This document shows positions 7,799-17,597 of a DNA stretch of 64,000 nt, piece after piece; position 1 is the first letter of the stretch; every line of letters starts with the position of its first letter. Source of the stretch: Chitinophaga sp. S165 (GTDB taxonomy: Bacteria; Bacteroidota; Bacteroidia; Chitinophagales; Chitinophagaceae); assembly GCF_003182155.1 (NCBI RefSeq), contig NZ_QGTG01000012.1, forward strand, positions 1 to 64,000, written 5' to 3'. The notes under the pieces were generated by a model. That model was not told where the DNA came from and made no database searches. It saw only the letters and a program-made list of their open reading frames with translations. The position numbers were made by a program, and so were the translations under genes.

Positions 7799-8661
7799 AC
7801 AAATATCCATGAATTTTCAGTCAAGCAGTTATCTAATGTTCAATTACTTCATTTCAAATTCAGTTCTACTCAAGTTGTGAGTTTCAACAAAATTGAGGAT
7901 CTATTTATCCAGTCACTATATATTAAAAACTTAAGAAATACCCAACATATTACATACGACCAACAGTCCCTAAAATGAGCAAGTCTGCTATAACCTCCTA
8001 GCAGCTATACAGCCCGACAGGAAAGAATAGAAGTCGTTGCCTGTTATCTTTATCCGTGATCTCCAAAGTTTAAGTTTCCAAATCCTAAGTAAAAGTATAG
8101 CCATCACTCCTACCTTTGATTAAGAGATGTAATGATCTCTCACCATTAATAAGAAAATGCTCAACATGCTACCATTGCAATTGTTAAAGAAAAAATATTC
8201 ATGAAAAATAAAAATTGTTACCCGTAAACGTTTTTCGCATAATATAGTTTAATGTCTAATCTACAAGTAACCTTGTGTCTAAATGACTTTGAAAAGCCTG
8301 TAATCCAGTATTATGCCAATAACATACCCTTATAAATATTAACAGAAAAATACCGTCCTGGCCAGACATTGCCCCTTTGTGGGTATTACTGGGAAAGCCG
8401 AAAACCAGTAGAAAAGTATCCGTATCGATGGCCCGATGCTTCGCAGATAATAACTGGCGAACAGAGGAATTTGTTAAGACGTGTTCTTTGAAATAAATTA
8501 GGGAAGGTCTTCTGCAGTAAGATCATCCTACTAAATGAGCACAAGCTCATAGAAAAGTGTGGTTCTTCTGACTAATTGAGTTTCAAATTGGGAGTAAAAC
8601 CCGTAGGTAAGATTAAACATGAGAAGTCAGGAGGCGGCAGACTTAAAATAAATTATAGTAC
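7799..8661. other. Long non-coding, AT-rich region before IS110
   Basis: About 860 bases without a credible gene. In the right third there are hairpins: actgg/ccagt at 8388-8409 and a perfect atgagc-acaa-gctcat at 8535-8550. Because IS110-group transposases are preceded by a non-coding end that encodes a bridge RNA, the part from roughly 8340 to 8661 is the expected place for it. The left part (7799-8340) shows nothing I can name. Confidence 0.4.
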
Positions 8662-10007
8662 ATGCCTCAAAAAAGAAACACACCAAAATAGGTTCAGACG
8701 TGGTTACTATGCCACTTGTGAATCCAAACGCTGCAGGAATTGATATTGGCAGCACACTACATGCAGTTGCAGTACCAGAAGGTAGAGACATTAACAGGGT
8801 GAAATCCTTTGGCGCAATGACATGCGATCTTAAAGCAATTATAGAATGGTTGCGGTATTGTAAAATTGATACTGTGGCGATGGAAAGCACCGGAATTTAT
8901 TGGAAAGCATTGTTCCGTTTGCTCGTCAGACATGGATTTGAAGTTTATCTGGTTAATGCTAAAGAGGTACGAAACGTCTCAGGACGAAAAACAGATGAAG
9001 ATGATGCACTGTGGATACAGAAGCTTCATAGTTGCGGATTGTTGAAATCCAGCTATTTACCAGGCGACGAACAGGAAACGTTACGAACAATGGTACGGTA
9101 TAAAAAATCACTTATTGACGATGCCAGCCGCTTTATTTTCCGGTTGTAGAAATCACTCGACGCCATGAATATTAAAATACATAGTGTTATTAGTGATATT
9201 ACCGGTGCTACAGGTCGAAAGATCATAGAAAGCATAATTGAGGGAGAGAGGAATCCTGTAAATTTCCTTGGATTCATAGATAAAAGGATCAAGGCTGATA
9301 GTGAAACAATTATTAAGTCACTACAAGGAAATTGGAGAGAAGAACATCTGTTTATTATAAGTGAGAGCTATGAGTTTTATAATATTTATCAGGAAAGAAT
9401 TTCATCATGCGATAAGCAAATAGAAAAACAACTGAAGGTTTTGGAGCTGTTGCACAACTATGGAGTAATAGATACTGAAGAGCCAGAATGGAAATCCCAT
9501 AAGAAAAAATGTAAAAATCACCCAGAGGTAGATATCCGAAGATTTCTTTACAAGATTCATGGAGTAGACGTAATGGAGATCTATGGATTGAGCCATATCG
9601 GAGGATTTGAAATATTAGCAGAAACAGGAATCGATCTAAGCAAATGGGAGACAGAAAAACATTTTGTTTCCTGGTTAAATCTGAGTCCGAATAATAAAAT
9701 ATCTGGCGGAAAACTGATAAGTAGCCAGATTATGAGAAAGAAACCAAATCCTGCCAGTATAGCGTTTAGAAATGCAGCAAATGCAGTACAAAGAGGAAAC
9801 CACTGGCTGGGTGACTATTTCGACGAATGAAATCCAAGGGCGGAAACAAATACGCCATAGTAGCAACAGCAAATAAAATGGCGACTATCTATTATAAAAT
9901 GGTAAGATACAAACAGGAGTTTTGAGTTATATCAGGAAAAATATAAACTGGCTAAAATAGCTTTTTATGAGAAAAAGCTTAAGGATTTGAATCGGTCAGT
10001 CGATTAA
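8662..10007 (+). pseudogene. Decayed IS110-family transposase
   Basis: IS110 DEDD-type recombinase: Asp in AGIDIGS, Glu in MESTGIYW, DEDDA, then a C-terminal Transposase_20-type domain (IYGLSHIGGFEILAE). Four lesions are visible. The expected start ATG at 8662 (MPQK) is out of frame with KHTKIGSDVV because an A-run is one base short. An amber TAG at 9147-9149 interrupts FRL-KSLDAMNIKIH and is one C-to-T change from CAG (Gln). A frameshift near 9823-9830 separates GDYF from MKSKGGNKYAIVATANK. Another near 9922 separates VRYKQEF from LYQEKYKLAKIAFYEK, which ends at 10007. The two long pieces, 8700-9149 and 9165-9830, are in the same frame. The element cannot make a full transposase without readthrough. 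Confidence 0.88.
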
Positions 10008-10223
10008 TCAGATTATATACATTCTTAATTTCCAAGAGAGTGTTTAAATAAAATATTCTCTTATGGGCGAGGTATGTCCCGCTTATAAGAAAGGTCATCC
10101 TGATCAGGTACTTCACGGAAGGTCAATGCCTACCACCTTTACAGTGAAGTTATAGATAAGAGTAGGCATAAATTATTTGTTAACTAAAGTTTAGCCTTTT
10201 AACATTATAAAGGCGAATTAACT

Positions 10224-10496
10224 ATGAAAAAAGCAAGAATCGTTCTGAGCGCAGTAGCATTGTTCGCAGTAGTTGGCGGCGCGTTAGCGTTTAAAGCATC
10301 AAGGCAGCCAGCTTCATTCTTTTCAAACACAACAACAACAACAATTGGTGGTGCTCAAACTACAATTTGTACCTTGCCAGTTCAAGCCGCGCTGACAACT
10401 GAAGATCAGGGTCTCGGTTCTACCATAGTGTCTTACTCAGTTGTTGCTAAAACAAATGCTTCTTGCCCTGCTAGAACTTTGTATTTTGCAGAATAG
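10224..10496 (+). CDS. Small exported protein, DUF6520-like
   Basis: A 90-residue protein beginning MKKARIVLSAVALFAVVGG and ALAFKA, an N-terminal membrane or signal segment typical of the short DUF6520-type proteins found in Bacteroidota. The mature part is Thr/Ser-rich with two cysteines (C48, C80) that could form a disulfide in the periplasm or outside. It is a single gene with its own rho-independent terminator 25 nt downstream. Function is unknown. The family name is assigned from the N-terminal pattern and size. Confidence 0.65.
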   Translation: MKKARIVLSAVALFAVVGGALAFKASRQPASFFSNTTTTTIGGAQTTICTLPVQAALTTEDQGLGSTIVSYSVVAKTNASCPARTLYFAE

Positions 10497-10521
10497 TATT
10501 AGTGACTGAACTATCATTTAT

Positions 10522-10553
10522 AGGCATGCAGTTTTCGACTGCATGCCTTTTTT
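10522..10553 (+). terminator. Rho-independent terminator
   Basis: Perfect 10-bp stem aggcatgcag (10522-10531) with ctgcatgcct (10539-10548), 7-nt loop, then a run of six T. It follows the small exported protein gene, and its opposite strand (A-run at 10554-10559) may also help stop the minus-strand operon ending at 10591. Confidence 0.9.
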
Positions 10554-10590
10554 AAAAAAGTTGTTAAATTCGCCAGTTTTTAGAACCTTT

Positions 10591-13170
10591 TTAGTTCATC
10601 TTCATCCAAACTGGAGGTAAAGAATCTTTCAACAAATAATTAAAAAATTGCTCCATGCGTGTATTGAAATCTTCACCATTTCTTCCATATACTCCATGAT
10701 CACTATTCTCATATGATAAAAACCACACTTTTTTTCCCAGCCGCCGTAATGCTAAAAAGAACTCTAAAGCATTGGCATATGGAACCGTTGAATCATTCTT
10801 AGTATGCATTAATAAAAGAGGAGTGGTCACCTTATTAGCAGAAAAAACAGCTGAATTATTGATGAACTCATCCCGCTTCTCCCAAAGTGTTCCTCCCATC
10901 TGATAAGGTCCCATTTCAAATTCGGGTTGTTTAATATTTCCGTTATTAATGCTGTTGTACCCGCTAATAAAATTAGATAGCCCTGAAGAAGAGCATGCCG
11001 CGGCAAATATATTAGTATGTGTAACTAGATAATTGGTCTCAAATCCACCAAATGATATCCCTTGAATACCCATCTTATTTGAGTCGATATATGAAAACTC
11101 CCTCAGGTAGTCTGTTGCGCTTACAATTGCGTCCAAACAACTTTCTCCTGGTTTTCCAGCCATATAATGAATATCGGGGGTAAATACAAGAAACCCTTTG
11201 CTGACATACCAAGGGATGTTCAACCGCCCATCGGAAAAGGAAGGCTTCAAAAAAGCATTTAAATTATCTGATAATTTCCTGTAATAATAGAAAATTATTG
11301 GATATTTCTTAGTTGAATCAAAATCTTGGGGTTTATATAAAACTCCCTGAAGCCTTTTTTGTTGAAAGTTATTCCAAGTATGTAATTCAGTTGTTAACCA
11401 ATTATATTCTGTTTCTGGATGAATATTTGTCAGTCTTTTAAAATTCTTAAAGTCATCAGATAAGAAATAGTTAGGACTTTCATTTGCTCCCATTCGTTGT
11501 ATTATATATATATCAGCATCTTTTGCTCTCAAAGGCATAAATCCTCTTTCTATCCCGAGCGTTGCATGAGGATAGTAGAATAACTTCGACTGCATAGTCA
11601 ATAATTTAGGTTGCTTCGAGCGCCCGAAAGAAATTGAATAAAAGCCATTTTTCTTAGTAACTTTGTCAAAAGCACTAAGTATAATTTTTCCATTAGCATT
11701 AATGAATTTATTCTGATATGCATCCCCGAACAAACTGAAAACAACTCCGTTCTTACGACCATAACCATTTGTAATATTTTGAGGGCTAAATACACTATTT
11801 AAATTGCATCTCCATATATCAAACTGGTCATAAATAAGTACATCCCCCTGGTCAGTCCATCCTGCGATTCCTCTTCTCATCGGTTGAAGTGCATCATAGT
11901 CATCGTTATATTTCTTAGTCCAAAAAGAAGAAATAGACTCTGTCATGTTTGTTCTGCGCTTACTTTCGATATTAATGCTGTAATAGTACCCATTTTTATT
12001 GTCGAAACAAACTATGTATTGCCCGTTGGGGCTTAGCACCCCATCGTTTTCCAATTCCATCCTGTCACCATTAATTGTAGACACGAGATCACTTTTTTTC
12101 TCAGATTTACCTGTTTCGTTGATAGTCTTATACGTCTCAATCGCCCAATCACCATTTCCAGATTCTGGAAGTGCAAGTGTTGAACCATCATGGGCAATCA
12201 ATCTAATCACCTTTCCATTGTCTAAATTTAAAGAGATTAATTCTTCATTTACCAATGAAACATTAGGCCGAAGCAGGATAGGATCTTTAAACGTCCAAAT
12301 GCTTAATTGCGGATCGATGTTCTCCTTTTTATTAGAAATGATCTTTTTTAATCTAATAAATATTCGCGAACCATCCAAACTAAAATCATTGATCCTATCA
12401 ATGTTATATATTTCTCCACGACCTAGATCGATATCGCCTAGAACTAATTTGCATTGCGATGAGTCCAACTTATAATACCATATTTTTTTGTTTCCATCCT
12501 CAATAGACATCCCAGAAAAAACTACTTGCCTTTGTTGATTATCAACTACAAAGTCAACAAGGGATTTACCTTTCCAAACTACCCTTGTCCTTCCATTTTC
12601 AAGGTTTACCGTATATAATAGTGTTTGTCCGACAGAATCTTCCATTTGCAACAACTTTATACTATCGTTATCATCAGTCTCTAGTCTACGCACACAGTGA
12701 AGATTAGGGAAAGTAATTTTCTTCGTTCCTCCCATGCTTTCCAATACAAATTCACGCCTCCCTTTATTAATGTTATGTCCTATCCAGACTAAATCTTTGG
12801 AGTCAACAAATATCAAGGTTAAATCGGGCAAGTATTCAATCCGTTCCGTTCCTAACTCTGCGACAAAAACACTGTCATTAACGGCAAAGACTGCAAACTT
12901 AGAACAACCCAAGAAAGAGAACATATTTCCCTCTACTATCTCTTTCTGCCATTTGCCATTAACTGATTGAATAACCAAAGTTTGACTTTTCGTAGGCACA
13001 TTCTTCAAAGTAAAAGATACATACTTCCCATCATCCCTTATTGATGGAAACTCCAATATTGGCCAAGACTTCAATGCATATTCATCAAGTGGCTTGTTTT
13101 GAGCACTTACAGTTAAGCTTGTTACGACTTGCAGTACGATTAGTATATAGAAGATTGCTTTATTAAGCAT
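10591..13170 (-). CDS. S9-family (prolyl oligopeptidase-like) secreted peptidase
   Basis: An 859-residue protein with a signal peptide (cleavage near VSAQ-NKP), a long beta-propeller-like N-terminal region (about 30-600) and an alpha/beta-hydrolase domain at the C-terminus. The triad is visible: Ser706 in GISFGGF, Asp793 in KNDSTVPY, His825 in NSDHGVYG. This matches S9 peptidases of the dipeptidyl/acylaminoacyl type. It is the last gene of the SusC-SusD-GH2 transcription unit (74 nt after the GH2 stop), so it may process peptides or peptide-linked glycans imported or trimmed by that locus. The substrate is unknown. DNA here is strongly AT-rich: 16 G/C in the 60 bases 12301-12360. Confidence 0.85.
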   Translation of the reverse strand: MLNKAIFYILIVLQVVTSLTVSAQNKPLDEYALKSWPILEFPSIRDDGKYVSFTLKNVPTKSQTLVIQSVNGKWQKEIVEGNMFSFLGCSKFAVFAVNDSVFVAELGTERIEYLPDLTLIFVDSKDLVWIGHNINKGRREFVLESMGGTKKITFPNLHCVRRLETDDNDSIKLLQMEDSVGQTLLYTVNLENGRTRVVWKGKSLVDFVVDNQQRQVVFSGMSIEDGNKKIWYYKLDSSQCKLVLGDIDLGRGEIYNIDRINDFSLDGSRIFIRLKKIISNKKENIDPQLSIWTFKDPILLRPNVSLVNEELISLNLDNGKVIRLIAHDGSTLALPESGNGDWAIETYKTINETGKSEKKSDLVSTINGDRMELENDGVLSPNGQYIVCFDNKNGYYYSINIESKRRTNMTESISSFWTKKYNDDYDALQPMRRGIAGWTDQGDVLIYDQFDIWRCNLNSVFSPQNITNGYGRKNGVVFSLFGDAYQNKFINANGKIILSAFDKVTKKNGFYSISFGRSKQPKLLTMQSKLFYYPHATLGIERGFMPLRAKDADIYIIQRMGANESPNYFLSDDFKNFKRLTNIHPETEYNWLTTELHTWNNFQQKRLQGVLYKPQDFDSTKKYPIIFYYYRKLSDNLNAFLKPSFSDGRLNIPWYVSKGFLVFTPDIHYMAGKPGESCLDAIVSATDYLREFSYIDSNKMGIQGISFGGFETNYLVTHTNIFAAACSSSGLSNFISGYNSINNGNIKQPEFEMGPYQMGGTLWEKRDEFINNSAVFSANKVTTPLLLMHTKNDSTVPYANALEFFLALRRLGKKVWFLSYENSDHGVYGRNGEDFNTRMEQFFNYLLKDSLPPVWMKMN

Positions 13171-13244
13171 AAAATGAGTTTACGCATCACAAAATAGCCA
13201 CACTGAGTTGCATTATCGCCGCGGTGAGAATTCTCGCTTCCTTA

Positions 13245-15893
13245 TTACTTCCATGTTGGTACTCCATCGATCATTTTTTGATAATTAACTCTTATAGGTC
13301 TTGAGTCTTTTGATAAATCCATAGCTTTTTTTTGCCATTCAATAGCTAATTTTTTATCTCCAACTTTATACAATAGGTTTGCATATGTATCAATTTCATT
13401 AGCATCCTTGGGACCAAAGTGCTCAACGCTGTACTTTGACGCCTTCACTGCTATTGCCAATATAAGAGGATCATCAATCTTTTCAAAAACTGTCCATGAT
13501 AAATTGTTAATATGATACTCACTCCTACCAATTGCAGTCTTGTAGTAAAGCGCATAATATTGTCCAAATTTCTGCCAATCACCCTTGCCATGATAGTATA
13601 ACATTGCCATTCCCGCCGCCTTTTCCGATCCCAATACCCCAAAATCATTAGACAGCTTTCTAACTAGCTTCTCCCAATCCGGAGCCACAATATCATTGTC
13701 CAATTGTGGCTGTATTTCCTGTTTACCAATAATATTCTTTAAAAAATTCTCCGCTCGATTATTTCCCCAAAACTTATTGGCACGATCAATATTCTTAAAT
13801 ATTATAGTAAACCCAGTGTCCCGGGTTGTGTAGGTGTACCTTTTAATAAATCTAAGATTACTTTCCGATAATGGCGCAAACAAAATACGAAGATATTCTT
13901 TAAGAAATCTCTGTGTTTTAGCGCTGTCCAAGCGAGAATCAGCCATTGTAACTAATGACCTAAGAAGTAGGGAATCTCTTGCACCACTTTCATATTTTTT
14001 CAATCCAGCGATATATGTACCTTGCCCTTTTTCCAGAGATAGCGCATCCAACAACTGGTAAGGTTCAAATTTAAATGCCTTCGATCTATATAACTCAATA
14101 TTCAAATCTCGTATTTTATTAATTGGGATCTTAATAACCTTCCTATCGTATGTTATGAGGCCATTCTGTTCAGTTTCCACATCGAACGGTTGAGTATAGA
14201 TCGATGCACTTAGTCCTTCAGCTTCCATTTTTTTTAATGAATCAATAATTTCACTATATTTTAAGATTAATGTCCCAGGGGTATTGATTCCATCATAGCC
14301 CCATCCCGTAGTAAGGTCATCCCAAAGGTGGCCTTCAATTGGTACGCCAATTCCTCCAAATTCTCCAATAGCAGTTGCCATGCCGGGGCGTGTTTGAATG
14401 TTTCCCGGCATTGGATATGCATGCACATCAGTGAGATCCGATCCGATCCACGCATCCGGAGAAGGACTTCTAAGTTGATTGTTTACATATAACATTTCTC
14501 CTGAGTGGCCATTTATCAATCTCGTTGGATCTTTTGCTTTCATCCATTTCGTAAGTCTCCCCTGATCATAATATCCCCATTTTTCATTAAAGAGTACCCA
14601 CGTAACTATTGAAGGATGATTAAATAACTGTTGCATTATTTCGGCGCTTTCCCTTTCAAACTCAGATTTACTCCCTTCCGGTAGTCCCTGGTTAGGATTT
14701 ACCATATCTTGCCATACTAATATTCCCAATCTATCAGTATGATAATACCATCGCGCTGGCTCCACTTTTATATGCTTTCTTATTGTATTAAATCCCATTT
14801 TTTTTATGACCGATATATCAAATTGGAGAGCGGAGTCAGTAGGCGCAGTGTAAAGACCGTCAGGCCAATATCCTTGATCCAAAGTCCCAAGGTTGTATGT
14901 GTATTTATTATTCAGATAGATTCGGTCTACTCCTTTTGAATCTTTCTGAATATCGATCTTCCGCATTCCAAAATAACTCTTTACTTTGTCTTTGTTGATA
15001 GCCACCTCTAAGTCATATAAATAAGGATCATCAGGGCTCCATAATCTCGCATTAGGGATCTTTAACATAGCATTAATATGGTCTTTATCCTGGACCTTTT
15101 TTAGAACTTCACATGTATTGCAACCCGGAACGTTGATGGATAACGTTGACTTGTCAACTATTGTAGATGAGATCTTAATTAACAGGCTTACAACGCTCTT
15201 ATCAATATCTGTAGTAATTCTTATACTTTCTATATAATCAGTAGGTACGGTTTCCAGCCAAACAGTTTGCCAAATTCCCGAACTGGGTGTATAATAGATA
15301 TTGCCAGGGTTGAGCACTTGTTTGCCGTGAGGACCAATTCCTTGATCTGTAGGATCAAATACCCTCAACACTAACTGATTATCACCATTTACTAAAAATG
15401 AGGTGATATCAAATGAAAATTCTGTATACCCTCCTGTATGAGATCCTACTTCTTTTCCGTTCACGTATACTGTAGCCTGCCAATCAACAGCCCCAAAATG
15501 AAGCAAAAGCCGTTTGTTTTTTTCAATGTTCACATTGAATGAGCGTTTATACCATAAATACTCATTAGGCTTAAGACTTTTTTTTACACCAGACAAAGCG
15601 GATTCTAAAGGGAATGGAACTAAAATATTTCCTTGAAAGTTGATAGGCATATCATTGACCAGGCTAGTTATTGTATATTGCCAAATCCCATTCATATTTT
15701 GCCAGCTATCCTCACGTACCATTTGGGGGCGGGGATACTCTGGTAGCGAATTATTTGGAGCCACTTGCCTAGCCCACCTCGTTTCAATTGTTGTTGGTTT
15801 CATTTGCCATGAAGAGTCTCTTTGAGAGTATCCAATGAACGAGCAAAAAAAACAAAGAAAGGTAATTCCTAAACATGATTTATTTAACATCAA
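13245..15893 (-). CDS. GH2-family glycosidase with TPR-like C-terminal extension
   Basis: An 882-residue exported enzyme (signal peptide to about residue 23). Residues about 40-600 have the GH2 order: sugar-binding jelly roll (VPFPLESALSGV), Ig-like sandwich, then TIM barrel. The acid/base is Glu437 in VLFNEKWGYYD and the nucleophile Glu511 in AIGEFGG, so the catalytic pair is intact. From about residue 640 to the end there is a helical region; its last part (LANLLYKVGDKKLAIEWQKKAM-like pattern, about 825-860) is the TPR-like tail usually seen on Bacteroidota thioredoxin-family proteins. This fusion is unusual for GH2. Beta-galactosidase, glucuronidase and related activities cannot be told apart by eye. 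It lies 229 nt after SusD. Confidence 0.85.
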   Translation of the reverse strand: MMLNKSCLGITFLCFFCSFIGYSQRDSSWQMKPTTIETRWARQVAPNNSLPEYPRPQMVREDSWQNMNGIWQYTITSLVNDMPINFQGNILVPFPLESALSGVKKSLKPNEYLWYKRSFNVNIEKNKRLLLHFGAVDWQATVYVNGKEVGSHTGGYTEFSFDITSFLVNGDNQLVLRVFDPTDQGIGPHGKQVLNPGNIYYTPSSGIWQTVWLETVPTDYIESIRITTDIDKSVVSLLIKISSTIVDKSTLSINVPGCNTCEVLKKVQDKDHINAMLKIPNARLWSPDDPYLYDLEVAINKDKVKSYFGMRKIDIQKDSKGVDRIYLNNKYTYNLGTLDQGYWPDGLYTAPTDSALQFDISVIKKMGFNTIRKHIKVEPARWYYHTDRLGILVWQDMVNPNQGLPEGSKSEFERESAEIMQQLFNHPSIVTWVLFNEKWGYYDQGRLTKWMKAKDPTRLINGHSGEMLYVNNQLRSPSPDAWIGSDLTDVHAYPMPGNIQTRPGMATAIGEFGGIGVPIEGHLWDDLTTGWGYDGINTPGTLILKYSEIIDSLKKMEAEGLSASIYTQPFDVETEQNGLITYDRKVIKIPINKIRDLNIELYRSKAFKFEPYQLLDALSLEKGQGTYIAGLKKYESGARDSLLLRSLVTMADSRLDSAKTQRFLKEYLRILFAPLSESNLRFIKRYTYTTRDTGFTIIFKNIDRANKFWGNNRAENFLKNIIGKQEIQPQLDNDIVAPDWEKLVRKLSNDFGVLGSEKAAGMAMLYYHGKGDWQKFGQYYALYYKTAIGRSEYHINNLSWTVFEKIDDPLILAIAVKASKYSVEHFGPKDANEIDTYANLLYKVGDKKLAIEWQKKAMDLSKDSRPIRVNYQKMIDGVPTWK

Positions 15894-16122
15894 TATTTAT
15901 TTTTATTCTGTTTTTGATCCCTCGAATTATATTATCATGACTATGCTTTCACGAATCTGCCAAATGAATTGTCAGGCGAGCGGACCACCTACAACTCGCA
16001 ATCATTTTATGATAGTTATCATTCTATTTCAAGCGAAGTTTCTAAATAAAGGCACCATCCCTAAAACAAAAAGTAATAAGTTGGCAAGACATATACTTTG
16101 AGTTCTCAAACGAAAAACTGCC

Positions 16123-17580
16123 TCAATATCCTGGATTTTGGTGTCCTATAAGGTTCGGGTTTCCCAACAAGTCGCCTTCAGGTATTGGATATAAGGCATC
16201 TGTTATTTGCCACGTACTTTTTAGTTCTGACATCACATCATCTATACGCTTTGTTCTTTTAAGATCAAACCATCGGTGCCCCCATTCAGTGAACAACTCA
16301 CTTTTACGCTCATCCTCAATTGCACCAAGCGCGTCATTTTGATCAAGATTCAATGGTAACTCTGGTAATTGTTCAGCTTGGGGTTTGCTATAATCCGTTG
16401 CACGCCTTCTTATCGTATTCAGATCCTCAATTCCTTCTTGAATTTTCCCTAGCATGACTCTCGCCTCCGCTCTTATCAAATATTGCTCAGCCAATCTTAA
16501 TACAGTTGAGTATTCCTTTGTCGCAACCGGCTCTTGCCCAATCCTATACTTTGTTGGAAAATAATATACCAGCCCATCCGTTTCTATGCTATCGATCCAC
16601 TTACTTCTGCGCATGTCTCGCATATCAAATTTTGCTGCGAATTGCGCTGACATTTTTACTAAATAACTGCTGGGAGTCGGCAATACCGATAGCTTAAAAA
16701 GAGCGCCTTCTTTTGAATTTGCTGATAAATCCGCGATTGTCCCGACTGGTTGCAATTGCCAAATGGCCTCTTTATTATTCATTTCGAATACTTTATCAAT
16801 ATCCACGATACTGAATAACGTGCTATTATTAATCACTATCGACGACATTTCTTCAGCTTCGGTATATTTCTTGGTATATAAGTACGCTCTTGCCAATAAT
16901 GCAGTGGCCGCCCACTTACTTGGCCGAACTCTCTCGCTTGTAACCGAAACCCCATCTTTTCCCACAAAACTGTCAGACATGCTTAATTGAGCATCTTTCA
17001 GATCTATAATCATCTGATTATAAACTTGCTCTTCAGAACTTCTTGGCAAAACCCGATTTATTTGATAATCAGTTGACAACGCGAGCGGAATCGGCCCGTA
17101 CATGTTTACGAGGTAAAAATTACATAGAGCCCTTACGAATTTTGCCTCTCCTATAAGTTGGTTTTTAAGCTTCGGATTAATAGAGCTTTGGGGTAAATTT
17201 TCAATTGCAGAATTTGCAATAAATACCATTCTATATATATTACTCCAAGTTGACAAAGAAGCTGCCTGGATATCGTTATTAAAGTATTGCCCAAACGTTA
17301 TATCTCCAGCATTTACAGGTTGAAGTTCATCGCCAGTTAACCCTGAAATTAAACAGATATTTGTTAGCCAACCATCCAATGTAGCAACAGGTGAATTGCT
17401 CATGTTGGTGTATATTCCAGTGAGAACTGCAATCGCAGTCGACTCATCGTTGAAAACATTTTCACCGTTTGTGCTTGTGATTGGTGGATCGACTTCAACT
17501 AGCCTAGAACATGAATTTAACGTCAATCCAAGAAAGCAGAAAACTGAATATATATGTAATCTTAAGTTTACTGTTATCAT
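16123..17580 (-). CDS. SusD/RagB-type outer-membrane glycan-binding lipoprotein
   Basis: A 485-residue lipoprotein: signal sequence with lipobox LTLNSC (Cys about residue 24), then the SusD-like helical fold with TPR-type repeats and the conserved C-terminal block (ERKSELFTEWGHRWFDLKRT, then a final LIGHQNPGY) that marks the family. It acts as the lid of the SusC channel encoded 17 nt upstream. The pair forms the import complex of a polysaccharide- or peptide-utilisation locus. The ligand cannot be deduced. Confidence 0.92.
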   Translation of the reverse strand: MITVNLRLHIYSVFCFLGLTLNSCSRLVEVDPPITSTNGENVFNDESTAIAVLTGIYTNMSNSPVATLDGWLTNICLISGLTGDELQPVNAGDITFGQYFNNDIQAASLSTWSNIYRMVFIANSAIENLPQSSINPKLKNQLIGEAKFVRALCNFYLVNMYGPIPLALSTDYQINRVLPRSSEEQVYNQMIIDLKDAQLSMSDSFVGKDGVSVTSERVRPSKWAATALLARAYLYTKKYTEAEEMSSIVINNSTLFSIVDIDKVFEMNNKEAIWQLQPVGTIADLSANSKEGALFKLSVLPTPSSYLVKMSAQFAAKFDMRDMRRSKWIDSIETDGLVYYFPTKYRIGQEPVATKEYSTVLRLAEQYLIRAEARVMLGKIQEGIEDLNTIRRRATDYSKPQAEQLPELPLNLDQNDALGAIEDERKSELFTEWGHRWFDLKRTKRIDDVMSELKSTWQITDALYPIPEGDLLGNPNLIGHQNPGY

Positions 17581-17597
17581 ATGCTTATCTTATGTGG

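Noticed and set aside
7799..8661. Group II intron or other ribozyme in the IS110 upstream region
   Set aside because: No GTGCG-like start, domain V hairpin or reverse transcriptase; the IS110 end explains the location better.
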